In this document: piece after piece, positions 1 to 11,400 of the stretch | Position numbering within the stretch: position 1 is the stretch's first letter | How the letters are laid out: each line of letters opens with the position of its first letter | Source of the DNA: Shinisaurus crocodilurus | Taxonomy: Eukaryota; Chordata; Lepidosauria; Squamata; Shinisauridae | Length of the DNA stretch: 64,000 bases | Direction: 5' to 3' | NCBI GenBank assembly: GCA_021292165.1 | Contig: CM037877.1 | Span: 124,686,402-124,750,401, forward strand | The notes under the pieces: model-generated | What the model saw: only the letters and a program-made list of their open reading frames with translations | Databases searched by the model: none | Told to the model about the DNA's origin: nothing | Made by a program: the position numbers and the translations under genes

Positions 1-400
1 CATAACCGCTCCTGAATGGCCCCTGTGTGCATTCCAAGTGACGCTATAGGCTCTCATCTATTTTGGGCTGTACAGTCGCGGCAAGGATTTTTCGGAGATT
101 TGAAACCACCAGTCTTTGTCCTTGGGTGATGGGGAGTATGTGTGCCAAGTTTGGGCGGATCCGTCCAACCGGGTAGGAGCCAATGCGAAGCAAGCAAGCC
201 GTTCGGACATACGTACATACGTACACACGTACACACGTACAAACATTCACATTTATATAGTAGACTAGCTTTTTTACCCAGCGTTGCCCAGGTCGTCATT
301 TTCCTATAGGCACTATTTGTTCGAAATTCCTTAAGGTAGCTGTCCGCTGTTTGGAATCCCTTGCAATTCCAGCTCCCCCGGGACTACCCGCTCCCCCAGG
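1..400 (+). repeat. Unclassified interspersed repeat, copy 1
   Basis: The block runs from cataaccgctcctgaatggc through a TACG/TACA microsatellite (about 205-243) to the hairpin-like acccagcgttgccca and a TTCGAAATTCCTTAAGG block near 330. It recurs at 1058-1430 with only scattered changes. I do not recognise the family. The short GC hairpin after a T run resembles Helitron-type ends, but no CTRR end or protein is visible. It is probably truncated by the window edge. Confidence 0.6.
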
Positions 401-865
401 ATTACACAATGAAATCCCAGCTCCCCCGGGACTGCCAGCTCCCCCGGGACTGCACAATGACATCCCAGCTCCCCCGGGACTACACACAATGAAGAATTCC
501 CTGTCCCGCCCCCGGTACTACACAATGAAATCTCTACTTTCCCCCCCCCGGGACTATGCAACAATGTTTTCCCTGTGTGTCCCCCAGACCACACAATTAA
601 ATCCCTGCTTTCCCCACCCCTCGGGACTACGCAATGAAATCCCTGCTTCCCTCCCCCCCCCCCGGTACTACACAATGAAATCCCTGCCCCCCCCCCCCAG
701 GATCACACAATGAAATCCCCGCTCCTCCCCCCCGGGACCGCACAACAATGAATTCCCTGTTCCCCATCCCCAGGACCACACAATGAAATCCCTGCTTCCA
801 CACACCCCCCCTGTGTAGGCCCCAGCTGCAGAATCCCTGCTCCCCCCCCCCGGACTACACAATGG
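355..865. repeat. C-rich minisatellite, about 30-bp degenerate unit
   Basis: About 500 bp of tandem units built on ctcccccgggactacacaat followed by gaaatccctg. The units vary in length because of runs of C from 5 to 12. Long proline-rich open frames across it are a composition effect and not genes. Array copy number is likely to be polymorphic, and the C runs may contain assembly errors. Confidence 0.8.
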
Positions 866-1430
866 CATTGCCCGGGTTGTCATTTTCCTATAGGCACTGT
901 TTGTTTGAAATCCACCCCATCCCCATGTAGGCCCCGGCTGGCTGCAGTTCATATGAACATTCTGTTTGGATGTAGGAGAGATTTGCATATTCGCTCCTGA
1001 TTGGGCCCCTGTGGTGGCAGTGCATACCAGCATTCTAAATGCCATTGGAGCTATTTGCATAACCACTCCTGAATGGCCCCTGCGTACATTCCAAGTGTCG
1101 CCATTGGCTCTCATCTTTTTTGGGCCGTACAGGCGCGGCGAGGGTTTTTCGGAGATTTGAACCTGCCAGTCTTTGTCCTTGGGTGATGGGGAGTATGCGT
1201 GCCAAGTTTGGGGCGGATCCGTCCAACCGGGTAGGAGCCAATGCCACGCATGCGAGCCATTCGGACATACGTACGTACGTACGTACACACACACGTACAC
1301 AGGTACAAACATTCACATTTATATAGTAGACTAACTTTTTTTACCCGGCGTTGCACGGGTCATCATTTTCCTATAGGCACTATTTGTTCGAAATTCCTTA
1401 AGGTAGCTGTCCGCTGTTTTGAATCCCTCC
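866..1430 (+). repeat. Unclassified interspersed repeat, copy 2
   Basis: Contains a partial unit at about 866-960 (cattgcccgggttgtcattt) and a fuller unit from 1058 that matches bases 1-400. A TACG microsatellite lies at 1267-1300. The offset between matching bases of the two copies is about 1057 bp, so the window opens inside a tandem duplication or in a larger array whose left part is missing. Confidence 0.6.
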
Positions 1431-1634
1431 ATAGGAAAGGGCTCCCCCGGGACTACAGAATGGAATCCCAGCTCCCCCGGGACTCCCTGTTTTACTGTCC
1501 CAGCTTGAACACAACTTCCCTTGGGGGAGGAGTCTGAGGCAAAAGAGGAGTAGTTCAGCCTTCAACCTGTCATCTCTTAACAAATCAGCATCTTCCCTAA
1601 GTAGCAAACCTACCCTTTACTTGGACTTTTTCTT

Positions 1635-2660
1635 GCTCCTAGCATAGCCAAGAAGCCCCTTTTGTTGTTTTTAGCATCCTTTGCAAGCCTCAGTTCATTC
1701 TGGGGCTTAGCCTTCCTGACATTATACTTATAAGTTCAGGCTACTGTTGTACTCCTCCTAGGTAATATGACTCAAATGGGGCATCTCCTATACATGCCCC
1801 ATTTGAGTCTCAGCTCATTAGAGAGCTTCCTTTGCAGCTACACAGGCTTCTTTAGATATTTCCCATTTTTCCTCTTCATGGGAATGGTTTGCAATTGTGC
1901 CTTCAGTATTTCAGTTTTCAGGATCTCCCATCCCTCTAGAATTCTTTTATTCATTCAGAATTTCTACCCATATGATCCCACCCAACTTTTATCTGAGGTT
2001 TTTGAAATTGGCTTTCCTAAAGTCCAAGGTATGCATCTGACTAAGCTCAGTTTTCACAGCCCTCTTGATCACGAATTCCAAGATGACATGGACACTTTCC
2101 CCTAAGGTTTCTGCCACTTTCACTTCATCTCCCGTTTCTTCCCTGTTGGTCAGGATTAAGTCCAGGACAGCAGAACCCCTGGTTCCTTATTCTGCCTCCT
2201 AAGAAGGCACAATTGCAAACCATTCCCATGCTGAAGTTGTCAGCAAGACAAGTCAAAATCTTATTGGGTGTTCCTTTCCTACTAGATTTAGACATCCAGC
2301 AGATACCAGAGCCAGTGTGGCGTAGTGGTTAGAGTGTTGGACTGGGACTTAGGAGATCCGGGTTCTAGTCCCCGCTCAGCCATGAAACTCACTGGGTGAC
2401 TTTGGGCCAGTCACTGCCTCTCAGCCTAACCTACCTCACAGGGTTGTTGTGAGGATAAAATGGAGAGGAGGAGGAGGATTATGTAAGCCGCCTTGAGTTC
2501 CTTGTAGGAAAAAAGGCGGGGTATAAATGTAATAAATAAATAAATAATAAATAATACCAGGATAGTTGAAATTCCCATTTACTACTATGAATCACCTCCA
2601 AGAAAGTTTTGTGATCTGTTCCAAAAAGGCACCATCCATGTATTCTGGCTAGCTGGGCAG
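1635..2660 (-). mobile_element. Old CR1 LINE fragment (endonuclease to RT linker)
   Basis: The minus strand matches the younger CR1 copy at 31160-31990 in short diagnostic blocks, for example the TTGTTTTTAGCATCC block near 1665, GGTTTGCAATTGTGCC near 1890 and the CTTTCCTAAAGTCC block near 2010. Many substitutions and indels break every frame. It is split by a Sauria SINE at 2310-2553 and resumes at 2561. It is older than both the SINE and the CR1 tail that follows at 2661. Confidence 0.7.
2310..2553 (+). mobile_element. Sauria-type SINE (tRNA-derived), full length
   Basis: The tRNA-like head has box A tggcgtagtgg at 2318-2328 and box B ggttctagtcc at 2361-2371, followed by the conserved body (tcactgggtgactttggg, cctcacagggttgttgtg) and an AATAAATAA tail. 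A direct repeat ATACCAG flanks it at 2303-2309 and 2554-2560, consistent with LINE-driven insertion. It sits inside the old CR1 fragment. The internal RNA polymerase III boxes look intact. It gives the best taxonomic clue in the window, because this SINE family belongs to lepidosaurs. Confidence 0.92.
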
Positions 2661-3927
2661 TCACAGAATCATAGAAAAGTAGAGTTGGAAGGGGCCTACC
2701 GGGCCATCGAGTCCAACCCCCTGCTCAATGCAGGAATCCAGGTCAAAGCATCCCTGACAGCTGGCTGTCCAGCTGCACCTTGAATGTCTCCAGAGTGGGA
2801 GAGCCCACCACCTCCCTAGGTAGTTGGTTCCATTGTCTTATAGCTCTGACAGGAAATTTTTCCTGATGTTTAGGTGGAATCTGGGTTCCTGTAACTTGAG
2901 CCCATTATTCCGTGTCCTGCAAACTGGGATGATCGAGAAGAGATCCTGGCCCTCCTCTGTGTGACAACCCTTCAAGTACTGGAAGAGTGCGATCATATCT
3001 CCCGCCTCAGTCTCCTCTTCTGAAGGCTCAACATGCCCAGTTCTTTCAGTCTCTCCTCATAGGGCCTTGTTTCCAGTCCCTTTATCATCCTTGTTCATCA
3101 TCACCTTTTATTTGTATGCCGCTTTTCCACAAAAAATGTGCCCAAAGCATCTCACAACATAACAAATAACACCAAATATAATATACAAAACATCAAGGAA
3201 CACTGAATATAATATTCAAAAAAATAATTTACAGAATATAAGAATAGCAAATACAAGTTACAAAATATAAAAAAACCACTAAATATAATATTCAAAAATA
3301 CAATAGAAATAATTACAGATAACCATAAACAATTCAATAATTTAAAAAAGATAAGGGGGAAAAAAGGCAAGAGCAGCAGCAGCTTTTGTAGCTGGAGTCA
3401 GTCAGGCCCCACCCTCCCTGGCCAGGTGTAATGAGCCAGGGAAGCAGGCAGGACTCACAGCTAGATGGTCTCTTGTTGCCCTCCTCTGAACCCTCTCCAG
3501 TTTGTCTACGTCCTTCTTAAAGTGTGGTGCCCAGAACTGGACGCAGTACTCAAGATGAGGCCTAACCAGTGCCGAGTAAAGGGGAATTATCATTTCACAC
3601 GATTTGGAAGCTATACTTCTATTAATGCAGCCCCAAATAGCATTTGCCTTATTTGCACCAAGTTCCTTCTGACTTGTGGTATTGTTGAGCCAAGTGTCCC
3701 CCATTCTGTAACTCTGCATTTGGTTTCCTTTCCCTAGGTGCAGCACTTGACATTTATCCCTATTAAATTTCATTCTGTTGTTTTCGGCCCACTGCTCCAG
3801 CCTATCGAGGTCACTTTGAATTTTGTTTCTGTCTTCCAGAGTATTAGCTGTTCCACCCAACTTTGTGTCATCTGCAAATTTGATAAGCATTCCCTGCACC
3901 ACCTCATCCTAGTCATTAATAAAAATC
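2661..3927 (-). mobile_element. CR1 LINE 3' part, minus strand, interrupted
   Basis: The 3' end (tcacagaatcatagaaaag) starts at 2661 and the element reads leftward-to-rightward as 3' UTR, then the end of ORF2, up to the RT block with FADDTKLGG near 3860. An unrelated insertion occupies about 3093-3466, flanked by a short cttgtt repeat, after which the coding sequence resumes at 3467. One frame covers the RT C-terminal portion, but a deletion removes sequence near 3662. It ends head-to-head against the plus-strand CR1 at about 3928. Confidence 0.85.
3093..3466 (-). mobile_element. Unclassified retroposon fragment inside CR1
   Basis: An AT-rich 370-bp segment splits the CR1 between tatcatccttgtt and cttgttgccctcctc. 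Its left end (catcatcacctttt, then gtatgccgcttttccac) reads on the minus strand like the 3' end of a LINE or SINE with a GATGATG tail. The rest is a run of imperfect AAATATAATATTCAAA repeats. No protein is visible. Confidence 0.5.
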
Positions 3928-5373
3928 ATGGAGGACAGGTGAAGTGCCAGACGACTGGAGGAAGGCAAATGTTGTTCCCATCTTCAAAAAGGGCAAGAAG
4001 GAGGAACCTGGGAACTATAGACCAGTCAGTCTCACATCAATCCCCGGGAAGATTTTGGAGCAGATGATAAAGAAGTCAGTCTGCAAGCACCTTGAAAACA
4101 ATGCAGTGATTACTAGAAGCCAGCATGGATTTGTCAAGAACAAATCCTGTCAGACTAATCTGATCTCATTTTTTGATCGGGTAACCTCCCTTGTGGACTG
4201 TGGGAATGCTGTGGACATTATATATCTGGACTTCAGCAAAGCTTTCGACAAAGTGCCTCATGATACCCTGATTAGCAAGCTAGCTAAAAGTGGGCTAGAT
4301 GGAACAACTTTCAGGTGGATTCACAATTGGCTACAGAATTGGACTCAAAGAGTGCTTATCAATGGTTCCTTCTCAAACTGGGGAGAGGTAACAAGCGGGG
4401 TACCACAGGGCTCGGTCCTGGGCCCGGTGCTCTTCAACATTTTTATTAATGACTTGGATCAGGAGGTACAGGGAATACTTATCAAAGTTGCAGATGACAC
4501 AAAGTTGGGTGGAACAGCTAATACTCCGGAAGACAGAAACAAAATTCAAAGTGACCTCGATAGGCTGGAGCGGCTGGGCCGAAAACAACAGAATGAAATT
4601 TAATAGGGATAAATGCCAAGTGCTGCACCTAGGGAAAGGAAACCAAATGCAGAGTTACAGAATGGAGGACACTTGGCTCAACAATACTACAAGTGAGAAG
4701 GATCTTGGAATTGTGGTAGATCACAAACTGAATATGAGCCAGCAATGTGATTTGGCTGCAAATAAAAGGCAAATGCTATTTTGGGCTTCATTAATAGAAG
4801 TATAGCTTCCAAATCGCGTGAAGTGATAATTCCCCTTTACTCAGCACTGCTTAGGCCCCATCTTGAGTACTGCGTCCAGTTCTGGGCACCTCACTTTAAG
4901 AAGGACATAGACAAACTGGAGAGGGTTCAGAGGAGGGCAACAAGGATGATAAAGGGACTAGAAACAAGACCCTATGAGGAGAGACTGAAAAAACTGGGCA
5001 TGTTTAGCCTTCAGAAGAGGAGACTGAGGGGAGATATGATCGCACTCTTCCAGTATTTGAAGGGATGTCACACAGAGGAGGGCCAGAATCTCTTCTCGAT
5101 CATCCCAGTTTGCAGGACACGGAATAATGGGCTCATGTTACCGGAACCTAGATTCCACCTAAACATCAGGAAAAATTTCCTGTCAGAGCAATAAGACAAT
5201 GGAATCAACTACCTAGGGAGGTGGTGGGCTCTCCCACTCTGGAGGCATTCAAGGTGCAGCTGGACAGACATCTGTCAGAGATGCTTTGACCTGGATTCCT
5301 GCATTGAGCAGGGGGTTGGACTCGATGGCCTTGTAGGCCCCTTCCAACTCTACTTTTCTATGATTCTTTGATT
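3928..5373 (+). mobile_element. CR1 LINE 3' part, plus strand
   Basis: It starts within ORF2 at GEVPDDW and continues through RT motifs [22 protein letters not shown] and VADDTKLGG to the ORF2 C-terminus and the 3' end ttctatgattctttgatt. The catalytic motif usually reads FADD in the other copies and is VADD here. A frameshift near 4575-4605 and two more near 4780 and 5190 break the reading frame, so it is dead. It is 5'-truncated, like most CR1 insertions. Confidence 0.9.
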
Positions 5374-5655
5374 ATGAAATAGAGGAATGGTATAAAGAGG
5401 TATGGGATATTGTTATTAATGATAAATTAACGTGTAGTATTAAAGTTAAAAGTGGATTATTGAATCGAAATGATTTTAAAGATATATGGAGAGCATTTGT
5501 AGATATTTTTTTTATTAAGTGGGAAAGGGTGTACACTTTCACAAGTTTGTTTTTTTTAATGTGTTTGTTGTATAATTTGTATGTTTATGTATTTTGTAGC
5601 TTATATGTTAAAATTTAAATAAAATTCTAAGAAGAAAAAGAAAAGAAAAAGAAAC
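5374..5655 (+). mobile_element. L1 LINE 3' end, plus strand
   Basis: The sequence matches the last part of L1 ORF2 found elsewhere in the window: YKEVWD, then a block like NDKLTCSIK, then FKDIWRAFVD. It ends in an A-rich tail near 5630-5655. It abuts the CR1 tail directly. It is the only clear L1 segment in the window lying in the same direction as the host gene. Confidence 0.7.
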
Positions 5656-5814
5656 AAGAGGATGTATTTTTCAAATTTTGATTTTTTAGTATGTGTTATA
5701 AAAGTTTGTGCCAGTTGTCAGGATTGAACTCCCACCCCAGAGTCTCTATAAGATAATTTTTCAAGTGGGGTACTGGATGCATCTTTCATTTACTGCACAT
5801 GTATGTAAATGAAA

Positions 5815-7178
5815 CAGGAAGCCCAGAGAGGGAGATTGCCCCGTGGGGAGTGCGACCCTGTTGATTCTCTTTGACCTCTCAGCAGCTTTCGATACCATTA
5901 ACCATGGTATCCTTCTGATAGGTTGTCTGGGTTGGGAGTTGGAGGCACTGCGCTCCAGTGGTTCCGATCCTACTTGGGTGGCCGATTCCAGAAGGTGGTG
6001 CTGGGGGATTACTGCTCTGTCCCTTGGCAGTTATGCCATGGGGTGCCACAGGGCTCTATTTTATCCCCTATGCTGTTTAACATCTACATGAAACCACTGG
6101 GAGAGGTTATCCGGAGGTGTGGGCTGAGGTGTCATCAATATGTAGATGACACCTAACTCTATCTCTCCTTTTCATCTAATCCAGGTGAGGCAGTGGCTGT
6201 TCTGAATCAGTGCCTGGACACGGTAATGGACAGGATGAGGGCTAATAAACTGAGACTCAATCCAGATAAGATGGAGGTACTGTTAGTGGGTGGTTCGTCT
6301 GCCCGGCTATGTGATATTCAACCAGTTCTGGATGGGGTTGCACTCCCCCTGAAGGATCAGGCTCATAGTTTGGGGGTGCTCCTGGATCCACAACTGTCAC
6401 TCGAGGCACAGGTGAACTCGGTGGCACGGAGCACCTTTTATCAGCTTAGGCTGATATACCAACTATGTCCTTATCTGGACAGAGATAGCTTAGCTACAGT
6501 TATCCATGCTCTGGTAACCTCTCATTTGGATTACTGCAATGCGTTATATGTGGGGCTGCCTTTGAAAACGGTCCGGAAACTTCAGCTGCTCCAAAATAGG
6601 GCAGCAAGATTGTTAACGGGGACTGGCCGACATGAACATATTATGCCAGTGCTTTCTCATCTGCACTGGCTGCCAGTCTGTTTCTGGGCCCAATTCAAAG
6701 TGTTGGTACTACTAACATTCAAAGCCCTAAACGGCTTGGGGCCAGAATATCTGCAGGATCGTCTCCTCCCATATGTACCTGCCCAGACACTAAGATCTTC
6801 ATCAGCGGTCCTTCTCCGAGAGTCCCTGCCAAAGGAAGTGAGGCAGGTGGCTACCAGGAGGAAGGCCTTTTCTGCTGTGGCACCCCGGTTATGGAATGAG
6901 CTCCCCATAGAGGTTCGCCTGGCACCTACTTTGTATTCTTTCCGGCGCCAGGTGAAGACCTTTCTGTTCTCCTAAGCATTTTAATCATTTTAATCTTGTA
7001 GTTGTTTTTAACTCTGTTATTGTAACTGCTGCTGCTAGCTCTGCTGTTTGTTTTTAATCTGTGGTTTTAAATTTTATATTTATTTTATATTATATTTTAT
7101 GGTTTTAACTGTTGTAAACCGCCCAGAGAGCTTCAGCTATTGGGCGGTATAAAAATGTATTAAATAAATAAACAAATG
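5815..7178 (+). mobile_element. L2 LINE, 3' two thirds of the RT ORF and tail
   Basis: The RT motifs are [11 protein letters not shown] (near 5872), [10 protein letters not shown] (near 6042) and VDDT (near 6145). The catalytic box is YVDD where the copy at 37602-38594 has YADD. A stop codon follows directly after DDT at 6153, and a frameshift lies near 5920. Beyond that, 260 codons are open to the natural C-terminus (FLFS, stop near 6975). The 3' UTR ends in the conserved hairpin ccgcccagagagcttcagct...gggcggtataaa and a TAAA repeat tail. Confidence 0.92.
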
Positions 7179-7257
7179 TGTGCACACAATAAGGCACCAT
7201 ACAGTGCACCGCTGGCCATTTTACATGCTAGCAAGGCTGACTTTGAACTGTTAATTA

Positions 7258-7463
7258 GGCTGGAGCAGGCCGAGGGAACATCAGGGCCTGCTCCAGTTGG
7301 ACTGCCCCCCCCCCACAGGGCTAACTGACATCTACAGCCCTGTGGGGAAGAAGGAACGACGGAGGCTGGAGCAGGCCAAGGGAACATCAGGGCCTGCTCC
7401 AGTTGGACTGCCCCCCCCACAGGGCTAACTGACATCTACAGCCCTGTGGGGAAGAAGGAGGCT
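7258..7463. repeat. Two tandem copies of a 106-bp hairpin-rich unit
   Basis: ggctggagcaggcc begins copy one at 7258 and copy two at 7364. The copies differ by a handful of bases and by C-run length. Each unit holds two inverted repeats: ggagcaggcc with ggcctgctcc, and cagggct with agccctg. A partial third start (ggaggctggagctt) follows at about 7458. No coding role is likely. Confidence 0.85.
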
Positions 7464-7529
7464 GGAGCTTCTTGAGACACAGAGAATTACATAAGTAATA
7501 TTCCCCCTTCTTCCCTCCTCATTCCTTTT

Positions 7530-7660
7530 TCCTTGTGTGTCGTGTCTTTTTAGATTGTAAGCCTGCGGGCAGGGACTGTATTGTTAATTGTTGTAAACCG
7601 CCCAGAGAGCTTCGGCTATTGGGCGGTATAAAAATTAAATAAATAAATAAATAAATAATG
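7530..7660 (+). mobile_element. L2-type 3' tail
   Basis: The segment has the L2 terminal hairpin ccgcccagagagcttcggct...gggcggtataaa and an (AATA)n tail, preceded by ttttagattgtaagcctgcg. No ORF part is present, so it is either a very short 5'-truncated L2 or an L2-tailed SINE. Confidence 0.75.
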
Positions 7661-7724
7661 TAGTGTAAGACAATTAAGTTCTTTAAGTACATCTTTTTTT
7701 CTTTTTTTCCCTTTTACTTTATTT

Positions 7725-7843
7725 ACATTTACAGTCTTCCTTTCCTCCAGGAGCTAAAGCTTTCCCCTTTTTTATCCTCACAACCACCCTGTGGGCTAGG
7801 TTAGGCTGAGAGGCAGTGATTGGCCCAAAGTCACCCAGTGAGG
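7725..7843 (-). mobile_element. Degraded Sauria-type SINE body fragment
   Basis: The minus strand retains tttatcctcacaac, then gtgggctaggttaggctgag and ggcccaaagtcacccagtga, which is the SINE body without its tRNA head. The tail side is eroded. It is much more diverged than the copies at 2310 and 12026. Confidence 0.7.
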
Positions 7844-8260
7844 AATGGGGAGCATTTGCTGGTCCACCTCAGGCAGCAAAACCTTGCCATTTCCTTATCC
7901 TCTCCTTATCCCTGCATTCATCCTTATCTCAGTCCCATAAAATGAGGGAAAATATGCCTATGCACTTCCCTATCCAGATGTTGTCACTAGCCAGGAGTAA
8001 GTAGTTCCTCTATGGTAGCATTTGTTCACTATAAGGGAGAGCCTGGATCAATACTGGCTTGTATCCTGTGTTGGGAATTTTAGGGAAAGCTTAGGCTGCC
8101 TATATGAGGCTTGCATTCCCCTTTTACCAGACTTTGCCACATGCCATCATCTAGGGTGTGCATTGCAACTAAACTCCACTCGATACTCGCCCACATGGCA
8201 CCTGCCTCTCCATCTGTCCTGCTTTGGCTGGAGCAGACTCAGCATTAGGGCAAATCATGA

Positions 8261-8291
8261 GAGCCAGTGTGGCATAGTGGTTAGAGTGTTG
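8261..8291 (+). mobile_element. Sauria SINE head only (31 bp)
   Basis: gagccagtgtggcatagtgg and ttagagtgttg match the first 31 bases of the SINE, including box A with one change. It stops before box B and runs into unrelated sequence, so it is a remnant and not an intact SINE. Confidence 0.65.
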
Positions 8292-8412
8292 TCAACCATT
8301 AGTCCTTAAACTGCCTTCATATATTAAGGACACTACAGATTTCCTTATGAAGATTTAAAGAATACCGGTAAATCAGGAACATTGATTTAACAACCTTCGA
8401 TGTTACTTCTTT

Positions 8413-11400
8413 CTTTTTTTTAATTTTTTAATTGAATTTTCCAAAACAACATTTGGCTTCCGCCTCATTGTCTGACAAACATTACCAATCCTTATCCAAT
8501 CTAAGTTTCCTCTATTTTCACAGAAATAATTTCTATCACCAATAGAATATTTCTGAATATTACCAATATTCAGAAATCAAAACCAAAAGTTATTAAGTCA
8601 CTTTCCCTCCTCCCCAAGAAGTCCACCAGAGGTTTCCAGTCTTTCTTGAATGAAGTTAAAAAAATTTCTCTAATTAAACAAGTCAATTTTGCCATCTCTG
8701 CTAAGTCCAACATTTTCAACAGCCAGTCTTCTATAGTTGGTATAGTTGCTTCTTTCCATTTTTGAGCATAGATTATTCTTGCTGCCGTCATCATATGTTG
8801 TAATAATGTTCCATGGTCTTTCTCAAGTTGTAAATCCATTATACCCAATAAAAACATTTCTGGTTTCAGTTTAATATTCACTTTTAAAATCTTTTGTATC
8901 CATGTGTGTATTTGTACCCAATATGTTTTCACTTTTTTACATGTCCACCAACATGATAAAATGTTCCTTCATGACTTTGACATTTCCAACATACATTTGA
9001 CACATTATTATACATCTTAGCCAATTTCACAGGAGTTAGGTACCAACGATACATCATCTTGTAAAAATTCTCTCTAAGATCAGAACACAATGTAAATTTT
9101 ATACCTTTAGTCCACATGCGTTCCCATTGTTCCATCATTATATTATATCCAAAGTTCCTTGCCCATTTAACCATACAGTCTTTAACTTGTTCTTCTTCTG
9201 TCCCAAACTTCAACAAAAATTTATACATTTTTGCAATTACATGATCATCACCTGTACACAATTGTATTTCAAATTCAGACTTATCCTGTTCTATATCATA
9301 CATTCTTTTATCCACTTTAAATCTCTCTAATAATTGCATGTATGAAAACCAATGTAAGTTATAACCTTCTGTTACTAAACAATCCCGTGTTTTAATCCAG
9401 TGTGTTCCCTGACGCAATTCCAATATTTCTCGGTATTTTAACCAGTTCTCATTGCTTGTCATTTCTTTCCTGTATAATGTCTCTTGGGGTGATATCCATA
9501 AGAATAATTTTGGGCATAACCTAGGCTTGTATTTGTTCCAAACTCTTAATAACGCTCTTCTGATATAGTGGTTCTTAAAATATAGTGGTTCTTAACCTTA
9601 GCTTTGTCATACCACAAATATCCATGCCATCCAAACCTTAGATCATGCCCTTCTAATTCTAGAAGTCTGTTATTTCTCAATGTCACCCATTCCTTCAACC
9701 AAACAAAACAGCAAGCATTAAAATACAATTTCAAATCAGGTACACCCAATCCACCCCTTTCTTTCGCATCCTGTAGAACTATATATTTAACATGTGGTTT
9801 CTTTCTTTGCCATTAAATTTAGATAAGTCCTTTTGCCATTCTTTAAAGGGTACATCATTAGTTAAAATCAGCAGTGTTTGAAATAAAAACATAATTCTTG
9901 GTAAAACATTCATTTTTATCACAGAAATCCTACCCGACAAAAACAATTTTAGTTTCTCCCATTTCAACATATCATTTTTAATTCCTAACCATATCTTAAC
10001 ATAATTGTTTTGAAACAACGTGGAATTCGAATTTGTCGTTATGATACCAAGATATTTTACTCTTTTTTCAATTTTAAAACCCGATGTTTGCATCAATATC
10101 TGTTGGTCTTTCGCTCTCATATTCTTCACCAACATTTTTGTTTTTTCATGATTTACCTTGAATCCTGCCAACCCTCCAAACTCATTTAATTTATCCAACA
10201 GAGTTTGCACTCCTTGTAGTGGATTTTCCAAGGCTATCATCAAATCATCTGCAAAAGCTCTCAACTTGTATGATTCTTTTTTAATTTTTATTCCCGGGAT
10301 TCTTCCATCTTGCCTAATATCTCTAAGCAAAACTTCTAGACCTAAAATAAACAGTAGTGGAGATAATGGACAACCTTGTCTTGTTCCCTTTTGTATCATA
10401 CAGGGCTTTGTCAATTCACCGTTAACAATTATTTGTGCTTTTTGTGTCGAATATATCGATTTTACTCCTTTAATAAAATTCTCTCCAAAATCCATTTCAT
10501 TCATTACTCCAAATAAAAAATTCCAGTTCACGTTGTCAAAGGCTTTTTCAGCATCCAAAAAAATCAGTGCTGCTTGTTTTTCATTATGACAATTTAAATA
10601 TTCCAACACATCCAACGCAGTTCTAATGTTATCTCTTAATTGTCTTTTAGGCAGAAAACCACATTGATCCTGATGAATAAACTCTTGTAAAATTTTCTTT
10701 AATCTTTCAGAAAGAATCATTGTAAATAATTTGTAATCATTATTCAATAGTGAAATTGGCCTTAATTTTTAACAGAAGTCAAGTCTTGTCCTTCTTTAGG
10801 TATCAATGCAATATTAGCCTCTCTCCATGTATCTGGTAACTTCCCATTTTGTAGGATATTGTTCATAGTCCTTTGTAGTGGTTGTAACAACTCCTCTTCA
10901 AAACATTTGTAATAAATTGCTGACCATCAGGGCCCGGTGTTTTCCCTTTTTTAGATTTTTTAATTGCTTCAGATAATTCTTGTATAGTTACAGGGCCATT
11001 CATAATTTGTCTTTGATATTCTGTAATCTTTGGTAAATTTTGCCGTTGCAAATAATCTTCTATTCTTTTTTCAGAAATTTTTTCCCCTTTATATAATTGT
11101 GAATAAAATTGAAAAAACGCTCTTTTCATACCCAAATTATCCGTTATTTCAGTGTTGTCCTCCAACAGCTTAAGTATTACTCTCTTCTCTCTCTCTCTTT
11201 CCTTATTTTATATGCCAACCATTTCCCTGGTTTATTGGCAAATTCAAAATTCCTTTGCTTGGCATAACTCAATTTCAATTCCAGTTCTTGCGTTGTCAAC
11301 ATAGATAACTGCCTCTACAGTGCTTTAATTTGCCATGAAATATTAGTATTATTTGGAGATCTTTCTAATTCCTTCTCTTTCTCTCTGATTTCCAATAAAA

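Noticed and set aside
351..713. 120-codon proline/glycine-rich open frame
   Set aside because: It runs through the C-rich minisatellite in a low-complexity pattern; there is no conserved motif, and other frames are open for the same reason.
2318..2371. tRNA gene (box A and box B present)
   Set aside because: The sequence is the head of a SINE with body and A-rich tail, and does not fold as a full tRNA with a proper anticodon arm.
2661..5373. Twin-primed single CR1 insertion
   Set aside because: Both arms carry their own 3' tail and overlap in sequence, which twin priming does not produce.
7258..7463. CRISPR-like array
   Set aside because: There are only two long units with no spacers, and the genome is vertebrate.
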